Shown here piece by piece: positions 14,332-14,905 of a DNA stretch of 14,905 nt. This stretch comes from Ramlibacter sp. (GTDB taxonomy: Bacteria; Pseudomonadota; Gammaproteobacteria; Burkholderiales; Burkholderiaceae_C). A program made the translations under genes and the position numbers. Under the pieces are notes generated by a model that was not told the DNA's origin, ran no database searches, and worked only from the letters and a program-made list of their open reading frames with translations. The stretch is from contig JANXVP010000253.1 in assembly GCA_025351615.1 (NCBI GenBank), positions 1 to 14,905 of the forward strand, given 5' to 3'. Each line of letters opens with the position of its first letter. Position 1 is the first letter of the stretch.

Positions 14332-14905
14332 AAGCACTGGTGATCGGGCTGGGGTCGATGGGCCGGCGGCGGATCCGCTGCCTGCAGTCCCACGGCGTGG
14401 CTTCCATCTGCGGCTTCGACTCCCGGCCTGACAGGCGCGACGCCGCGGCGCACGAATACGGCGTCGAAACGAGGGAGGGCATCGCTGCTGCGGACTTCGC
14501 AGGGTTTGACGTGGTCGTCATTTCGACGCCGCCGGACCAGCACCATGGCTACATGGGCTGGGCGATCGACGCCGGGAGGGCCTGCTTTGTCGAAGCCAGC
14601 GTTATCGGCCAGCCGCTGCCTGCGCTGCTGGCCCGCGCGCGCCATCACAACGTCCTCGTTGCTCCCTCCTGCACCTTGCGCTTTCATCCTGCCATCCGCG
14701 ACATCAAGGAAGTGGTGACATCGGGCCGTTATGGCAAAGTCTCAAATTTTTCCTACCACTGTGGCCAGTACCTTCCCGACTGGCATCCGTGGGAGAAGGT
14801 CAGCGAGTATTACGTCTCAAATCCAGCCACCGGCGGCGCGCGGGAGATCGTGCCGTTCGAGCTGACCTGGCTCGTGGACGTGTTGGGATGGCCGGTCAAG
14901 GCCAC
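14328..14905 (+). CDS. Gfo/Idh/MocA-family oxidoreductase (3' end cut by window edge)
   Basis: 192 codons visible. The N-terminal MKALVIGLGSMGRRRIRCL is a dinucleotide-binding Rossmann fold (Gly8, Gly10, Gly13 region), followed by ISTPPDQHHGY (65-75). The second domain begins at FHPAIRDIKEVVTSGRYG, with QYLPDWHPWEKVSEYYVS (147-164) and TGGAREIVPFELTWL (168-182). The family oxidises or reduces sugar hydroxyls with NAD(P). The usual EKP motif with its catalytic Lys reads FVEASVIG (87-94). I recall EAS at this place in the branch that travels with CMP-sugar synthetases in flagellin and capsule glycan clusters, so it is likely a subfamily trait. It overlaps the cytidylyltransferase in ATGA. Function inferred: an NAD(P)-dependent step in the nonulosonic-type sugar pathway. 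Confidence 0.88.
   Translation, partial: MKALVIGLGSMGRRRIRCLQSHGVASICGFDSRPDRRDAAAHEYGVETREGIAAADFAGFDVVVISTPPDQHHGYMGWAIDAGRACFVEASVIGQPLPALLARARHHNVLVAPSCTLRFHPAIRDIKEVVTSGRYGKVSNFSYHCGQYLPDWHPWEKVSEYYVSNPATGGAREIVPFELTWLVDVLGWPVKA

Overview
The window looks like a chromosomal segment of a GC-rich betaproteobacterium. The partial lysyl-tRNA synthetase at the left edge has the N-terminal extension and motif wording I associate with Burkholderiales, closest in memory to Comamonadaceae or Sphaerotilaceae. This is judged by eye, not by a search. There are no tRNA or rRNA genes, no transposases and no CRISPR arrays, and no gene-free stretch exceeds about 150 bases.

Layout. lysS (1-1266, minus strand, cut by the left edge) is divergent from a long plus-strand run that continues past the right edge. 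The run falls into three blocks. Block A (1360-4203) is a lipid-linked glycan module: a divergent MurJ/MviN-family flippase, an HpcH/HpaI-type aldolase and a small PglC-like initiating phosphoglycosyl transferase, joined by short overlaps. Block B (about 4204-12216) is unusual for a polysaccharide locus: a split glycine decarboxylase (gcvPA, gcvPB), a class II asparagine synthetase-like amidotransferase, a GlnT/GmaS-type glutamine synthetase homologue, and a second asparagine synthetase homologue whose nucleophile Cys2 is Gly. A perfect TATAAT lies just upstream of this block. Block C (12368-14905) returns to glycan chemistry: a GT-B-fold or 2-epimerase-like protein, a CMP-sugar (acylneuraminate-type) cytidylyltransferase and a Gfo/Idh/MocA oxidoreductase cut by the right edge. 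The last two resemble genes of legionaminic/nonulosonic acid clusters.

Between B and C lies a short, frameshifted remnant of the C-terminus of a short-chain dehydrogenase, fused directly to the 3' end of the second asparagine synthetase homologue. It suggests that block B was inserted, or that an SDR gene was deleted, at this point.

Working model (inference). The locus builds a lipid-linked glycan containing a nonulosonic or other CMP-activated sugar. Block B supplies nitrogen or amide (or aminomethyl/one-carbon) chemistry that decorates the sugar or a linked amino acid. Two amidotransferase paralogues, one with an intact glutaminase site and one apparently dead, beside an ATP-dependent amide ligase and glycine decarboxylase subunits without their T and H partners, form the most interesting system here.
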